A stretch of 8,772 nucleotides of DNA from Verrucomicrobiia bacterium (lineage in GTDB: Bacteria > Verrucomicrobiota > Verrucomicrobiia > CAIQCK01), in NCBI GenBank assembly GCA_026417675.1, contig JAOACV010000063.1, forward strand, positions 1 to 8,772. Reading direction: 5' to 3'. Shown one piece after another: positions 5,470-8,772 of the stretch; the stretch's first letter is position 1, and each line of letters begins with the position of its first letter. The notes under the pieces were generated by a model that saw only the letters and a program-made list of their open reading frames with translations, was not told the origin of the DNA and ran no database searches. The translations under genes were made by a program, and so were the position numbers.

Positions 5470-6570
5470 ATGGCGATCATTGATTTTGGCGGCACGAAGG
5501 AAAAAGTGGTTACGCGGCAGGAGTTTCCGCTCTCCAAGGCGCGCAAGGTTCTCAAGAACGAAATCATCGCGGTCATCGGCTACGGCGTGCAAGGCCCCGC
5601 CCAGTCGCTGAACCTGCGCGACAACGGCTTCAACGTCATTATCGGCCAAGCACCACAGTTCAAGCGCGACTGGAACCGAGCGGTCGCCGACGGCTGGAAG
5701 CCCGGCAAGACGCTTTTCGACATCGAGGAGGCTGTCCGCCGCGGGACGATTATCCAGATGCTCGTCTCCGACGCCGCCCAGCGCGCCATCTGGCCGATGG
5801 TCAAACGCAACCTCAAACCCGGCGACGCACTCTATTTCTCGCACGGGTTCTCGATCTGCTACAAGAAACAAACCGGCGTTATCCCGCCGAACAACGTGGA
5901 CGTCATCATGGTCGCGCCCAAGGGCAGCGGCACGTCAGTCCGCCGCAATTTCCTCTCCGGCGCGGGCATCAATTCCAGCTACGCCGTCGAGCAGGACTAT
6001 ACCGGGCGCGCCGAGGAGCGTTGTCTGGCCATCGGCATCGGCATCGGCTCCGGATACCTGTTCCCGACGACCTTCCAGCATGAGGTCTATAGCGACCTCA
6101 CCGGAGAGCGCGGTGTGCTCATGGGCGCGCTGGCCGGCATTATGGAGGCGCAATACGAGGTGTTGCGCGCCAATGGCCACACGCCGAGCGAGGCGTTTAA
6201 CGAGACCGTCGAGGAACTCACGCAGAGCCTGATCCGCCTGGTGGACGAGAACGGCATGGACTGGATGTATTCCAACTGTTCCGCCACCGCCCAGCGCGGC
6301 GCGCTCGACTGGAAACCGAAGTTCAAGAAAGCCGTCCTGCCCGTCTTCAAGCAGCTTTACCATCGCGTCAAGACCGGCAAGGAAACCGCGCGTGTCCTCA
6401 GCGCCTGCGGCAAACCCAACTACCAAAAGTTCCTCCAGGCGGAACTCAACGCGATGGGCAACTCCGAGATGTGGCGGGCCGGCAGGGCCGTTCGCGCGCT
6501 GCGTCCGAAAGAACCGGCCAAGGCCATCACGAAAGGCACCGCCGGCGTCGCCGGCCGCGGCTCGAACTAG
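5470..6570 (+). CDS. ilvC: Ketol-acid reductoisomerase, fungal/Bacteroidetes-like type
   Basis: This enzyme catalyses the Mg2+-dependent alkyl shift and NAD(P)H reduction of acetolactate or acetohydroxybutyrate to the dihydroxy acids of valine and isoleucine synthesis. The 366-residue protein starts MAIIDFGGTKEKV and has the nucleotide-binding loop GYGVQG at 37-42, FSHGF at 123-127 (His125), metal ligands in DLTGE (Asp209, Glu213) and ETVEE (Glu245, Glu249), and GALDW near 277-281. INFGGT-type N-terminus, APKGSG, INSSYAV, GERGCLMG-like and NETVEE segments resemble yeast Ilv5 more than the short class I bacterial enzymes such as that of Corynebacterium or Pseudomonas. The cofactor loop after NVIIG reads QAPQFKRDW, unlike the VRKDGASW of yeast, so NADPH preference should not be assumed. 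The last 20 or so residues form a Lys/Gly/Ala-rich tail beyond the usual end. Confidence 0.96.
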   Translation: MAIIDFGGTKEKVVTRQEFPLSKARKVLKNEIIAVIGYGVQGPAQSLNLRDNGFNVIIGQAPQFKRDWNRAVADGWKPGKTLFDIEEAVRRGTIIQMLVSDAAQRAIWPMVKRNLKPGDALYFSHGFSICYKKQTGVIPPNNVDVIMVAPKGSGTSVRRNFLSGAGINSSYAVEQDYTGRAEERCLAIGIGIGSGYLFPTTFQHEVYSDLTGERGVLMGALAGIMEAQYEVLRANGHTPSEAFNETVEELTQSLIRLVDENGMDWMYSNCSATAQRGALDWKPKFKKAVLPVFKQLYHRVKTGKETARVLSACGKPNYQKFLQAELNAMGNSEMWRAGRAVRALRPKEPAKAITKGTAGVAGRGSN

Positions 6571-6596
6571 ACTAGCATCTTCAGTTTGCGGAAACG

Positions 6597-6630
6597 CGAA
6601 GCGGCTGGGAGGCGACTTCCGGCCGCTTCG
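6597..6630 (+). terminator. Hairpin after ilvC, probable terminator
   Basis: CGAAGCGGC (6597-6605) and GCCGCTTCG (6622-6630) form a perfect nine-base-pair stem with a 16-base loop, starting 27 bases after the ilvC stop. Only TTGT follows, so the U-run is minimal. Position and stem strength favour a transcription end for ilvC; mRNA stabilisation is the alternative. Confidence 0.5.
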
Positions 6631-6644
6631 TTGTCGCAGGATTG

Positions 6645-6680
6645 TTTCACGATCCGCACCGCAACCTTGGCACCGTGAAA
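6645..6680. promoter_or_regulatory. Spaced inverted repeat upstream of the MFS gene, possible operator
   Basis: TTTCACG (6645-6651) and CGTGAAA (6674-6680) are perfect inverted copies separated by 22 bases, putting their centres about 29 bases apart, near three helical turns. They lie 54-89 bases before the transporter ATG, where a regulator site would be expected. A chance match is possible for seven-base arms, and no convincing promoter pair was found in this 163-base gap. Confidence 0.25.
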
Positions 6681-6733
6681 TCGCATGAATCTTCTTTGTT
6701 GACGCCGCCACCCGGCTTTGTTTGCCTCGGCGC

Positions 6734-7975
6734 ATGACGCCATCCACTGATTCGCATCCGACTGATTTCGCAACCACACGCGGTAAGGCGTGGCTTATCG
6801 TCGGGCTGCTTTGGGTGATTGGTTGTCTGAACTACCTCGATCGCATCATGATGACCACGATGCGGGACTCGATCAAAGCGGCGATTCCGATGGGAGATGA
6901 TGACTTCGGATTGCTGCTGACGGTGTTTCTGTGGATTTACGGATTTCTGAGTCCGGTGGGCGGATGGGCGGCTGACCGGTTCGGGCGCAGCCGGGTGATC
7001 CTGATCAGCCTCGGCGTGTGGTCGGCGGTAACGCTGGCGACCGCGTTCGTGACGAGCTATTGGCAACTGTTGCTGACGCGCGTGTTCATGGGCGTGAGCG
7101 AGGCGTGCTACATCCCGGCGGCGCTCGCCCTGATCGCCGACTATCATCGCGGCCCGACCCGGTCGCTGGCCACAGGCATTCACATGAGCGGCATCTACGC
7201 GGGCATGGCGTTGGGCGGCGCGGGAGGCTGGATGGCGCAACACTACGGCTGGAAATCGGCCTTCATTTTCTTCGGCGCGTTCGGCGTGGCGTATGCAGGG
7301 GCGTTGATCGCGCTGTTGCGGGACGCGCCGTCGGAAGGGAAAAGCGCCTCCGGCAACAACGGCGCGCCGGCGGGCGAAGCGTTTTCGGCGCTTGGCCGTA
7401 GCCGCCCGTTCTGGTTGCTGGTCTTGAACTGGGGTCTGCTCGGCTTCGCCGGCTGGGCGATCGTGCAATGGCTGCCGGCGTATCTGCGCGAGCACTTTCA
7501 TCTGGACCAGGCCCACGCGGGCATCTACGCGACGGCGTTCACGCAGGTCGCGGCCTTCTGCGGTGTGCTGATCGGCGGCGCAGTGGCCGACCGTTGGAGC
7601 CGCACGCATCTGCGCGGGCGCATCTTTGTGCCGATGATCGCGTTAACGCTCTGCTCGCCGGCGGTGTTGGTGCTGGCGCGCACCGACTGGCTCGCGCTGG
7701 CGATCTGCTGCCTGGTGGCTTACGGATTCGCCCGCGGCACGTCCGATGCCAACATGATGCCGATCCTCTGCCAGGTCGCCGAGCCGCGCCATCGCGCGAC
7801 CGGCTACGGGATTCTGAACTTCTTCAGTTGCATTATCGGAGGCCTGGCGCCGTATCTCGGCGGCTGGCTCAAGGAGCGCCAGGTGGACTTCAGCTACATA
7901 TTCATGGGTTCGGCGCTGCTGATGCTCGTAAGCGGCCTGTTCCTCGCCTTGGTCAAACCAACACGCCGGGGTTGA
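6734..7975 (+). CDS. Major facilitator superfamily transporter
   Basis: This is a 413-residue inner-membrane secondary transporter with about 12 predicted helices. Helix 1 starts near residue 19, followed by NYLDR at 33-37; the loop after helix 2 carries the MFS signature GGWAADRFGR at 76-85, echoed in the second half by GGAVADRWSR at 281-290. A hydrophilic central loop lies at about 197-225. The NYLDR start and the RVFMGVSEACYIPAA segment suggest the organic-anion/sugar-acid (ACS) or spinster-like branch, but the substrate cannot be named. The ATG at 6734 is used; a TTG at 6722 is in frame but adds only four residues, and neither has a clear ribosome binding site. It follows ilvC after a terminator-like hairpin and precedes an acyl-CoA enzyme gene, for which it might carry a carboxylate substrate; that link is speculative. 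Confidence 0.9.
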   Translation: MTPSTDSHPTDFATTRGKAWLIVGLLWVIGCLNYLDRIMMTTMRDSIKAAIPMGDDDFGLLLTVFLWIYGFLSPVGGWAADRFGRSRVILISLGVWSAVTLATAFVTSYWQLLLTRVFMGVSEACYIPAALALIADYHRGPTRSLATGIHMSGIYAGMALGGAGGWMAQHYGWKSAFIFFGAFGVAYAGALIALLRDAPSEGKSASGNNGAPAGEAFSALGRSRPFWLLVLNWGLLGFAGWAIVQWLPAYLREHFHLDQAHAGIYATAFTQVAAFCGVLIGGAVADRWSRTHLRGRIFVPMIALTLCSPAVLVLARTDWLALAICCLVAYGFARGTSDANMMPILCQVAEPRHRATGYGILNFFSCIIGGLAPYLGGWLKERQVDFSYIFMGSALLMLVSGLFLALVKPTRRG

Positions 7976-8024
7976 GGCGGCGGCTGTTGCATCCCCGTGC
8001 TAATTGGCGCCGAGTTTTCATTTT

Positions 8025-8045
8025 GCAGCACGCTGTCGTTGCTGC
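8025..8045. repeat. Short inverted repeat between the MFS and dehydratase genes
   Basis: GCAGCA (8025-8030) and TGCTGC (8040-8045) are perfect inverted copies around nine bases, in the 105-base gap, 50 bases after the transporter stop and 35 before the next start. It could be a small operator or hairpin. Six-base arms can arise by chance. No strong promoter is visible in the gap. Confidence 0.25.
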
Positions 8046-8065
8046 TACAGGTTACAAAAGCAAAC

Positions 8066-8072
8066 GAAAGGA
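8066..8072 (+). promoter_or_regulatory. Ribosome binding site of the dehydratase gene
   Basis: GAAAGGA ends eight bases before the ATG at 8081. It is one of the strongest ribosome binding sites in the window and fixes the start of a gene whose end lies outside. Confidence 0.65.
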
Positions 8073-8080
8073 ACACTCTA

Positions 8081-8772
8081 ATGTCACAAGTCGCAGAAAG
8101 GAAAGAACTGGAAACGACCAAGAAGATGAAGGCCGTCATGGGCGGCTACTTCCAGGAGCTGGGCCAAGGCGCCCAGCAGGGCAAGAAGACCGCTTGGTGC
8201 ACGAGCGTCGGTCCCGCGGAGTTGCTGCGCGCGCTGGGCTACAATGTTTATTTCCCGGAGAACCACGGCGCGATGCTCGGCGCGACGCGGATGGCGACCG
8301 ACCTCATCCCGCTGGCGAACGCGCGCGGATTTTCGCCGGACATCTGTTCCTATCTCACCAGCGACATCGGCTCGTATCTCAAGGGCCAGTCGCCGCTGCA
8401 AAAGATGGGCCTTTCCGGTCCGCCGAAACCCGACGTGTTGGTCTTCAACACCAACCAGTGCCGCGATGTGAAGGACTGGTTCCAGTTCTATTCCCGCGAG
8501 TGGAACGTGCCGTGCATCGGCGTCCATACGCCGCGTTCGCTGGGTAACCTCGACGAACCGATCATCGAGGACGTCGCGCATCAGATTCGGGCGCTCGTGA
8601 TGCCTTTGGAGGAAATTGCCGGCCAAAAGCTCGACCCGGCCAAGCTTAAGGCGATTGTTGCCATCTCCCGGCGATGCACCGACCTCTGGAAAGCCGTATT
8701 GGAAACCTGCGCCCACATTCCCGCGCCGATGACCTTTTTCGACGGCACCATCCAGATGGGACCGGCGGTGGT
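8081..8772 (+). CDS. 2-hydroxyacyl-CoA dehydratase / benzoyl-CoA reductase family subunit (HgdB/BcrB-C type), 3' truncated by window edge
   Basis: The first 230 residues are present and the frame is open to the edge. Members bind a [4Fe-4S] cluster through conserved cysteines and, with a second subunit and an ATP-driven HgdC/BcrA-type activator, carry out radical dehydration of 2-hydroxyacyl-CoA or reduction of aromatic acyl-CoA. Visible cysteines fit the ligand pattern: Cys40 in AWCTSVGPAELLRALG, Cys89 in PDICSYLTSDIG and Cys127 in NTNQCRDVKDWF. The segment FPENHGAMLGATRMATDLIP (58-77) and the domain order agree with family PF06050. Residues 1-35 are a charged helix before the first domain. 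Start chosen from the ribosome binding site at 8066-8072. Full-length members are usually about 380-430 residues, so roughly half is missing. Whether it is a dehydratase or reductase, and its acyl group, cannot be decided here. Confidence 0.85.
   Translation, partial: MSQVAERKELETTKKMKAVMGGYFQELGQGAQQGKKTAWCTSVGPAELLRALGYNVYFPENHGAMLGATRMATDLIPLANARGFSPDICSYLTSDIGSYLKGQSPLQKMGLSGPPKPDVLVFNTNQCRDVKDWFQFYSREWNVPCIGVHTPRSLGNLDEPIIEDVAHQIRALVMPLEEIAGQKLDPAKLKAIVAISRRCTDLWKAVLETCAHIPAPMTFFDGTIQMGPAV

Noticed and set aside
6020..6056. Tandem ATCGGC repeats within ilvC
   Set aside because: They encode the conserved glycine/isoleucine-rich helix (GIGIGSG) of the reductoisomerase and need no other explanation.
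8084..8716. A 210-codon minus-strand frame opposite the dehydratase gene
   Set aside because: No recognisable domain; the plus strand has a strong ribosome binding site and clear family motifs.

Overview
This is a GC-rich bacterial window with every supported gene on the + strand. It most resembles a soil or freshwater member of the Verrucomicrobiota (Planctomycetes-Verrucomicrobia group). That assignment is an inference from three things: the style of the exported GH32 levanase with its Planctomycete/Verrucomicrobia/Bacteroidetes-type accessory modules, a ketol-acid reductoisomerase of the fungal/Bacteroidetes-like type, and GC-rich intergenic palindromes. No rRNA, tRNA, CRISPR array, transposase or phage gene is visible.

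Layout. (1) Positions 1-68 hold the last codons of an upstream gene, probably a Gfo/Idh/MocA-type oxidoreductase. Seven bases later comes a 1234-residue exported protein (76-3780) with two glycoside hydrolase family 32 (GH32) units in one chain. The second unit has a complete catalytic triad. The first keeps the nucleophile but has lost the usual acid/base Glu and the Arg of the RDP motif. A HAD-family phosphatase of the phosphoglycolate phosphatase type (3768-4451) overlaps the end of the GH32 gene, so these three genes look like one transcription unit for sugar (fructan) use. (2) Positions 4452-4749 are non-coding and unusually rich in structure: two long imperfect inverted repeats, two candidate promoters, and a small perfect hairpin that covers the ribosome binding site and start codon of the next gene. 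(3) Branched-chain amino acid synthesis follows: ilvN (4750-5223, regulatory subunit of acetolactate synthase) and ilvC (5470-6570, ketol-acid reductoisomerase), with a well-formed sigma-70-like promoter of its own before ilvC. The catalytic subunit IlvB is not in the window. (4) A 12-helix major facilitator transporter (6734-7975) is followed, after a 105-base gap with a good ribosome binding site, by a 2-hydroxyacyl-CoA dehydratase/benzoyl-CoA reductase-type iron-sulfur subunit that runs off the right edge (8081-8772).

How they fit together. The first block would release fructose or fructo-oligosaccharides outside the cytoplasm. The ilv genes perform the acetolactate regulation and reductoisomerase steps of valine/isoleucine synthesis. 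The last gene belongs to a radical, oxygen-sensitive enzyme family that normally needs a partner subunit and an ATP-dependent activator, expected beyond the edge. I see no clear new multi-gene system. The points most worth checking are the tandem GH32 with its degenerate first active site, the structured ilvN leader, and the HgdB/Bcr-type protein.
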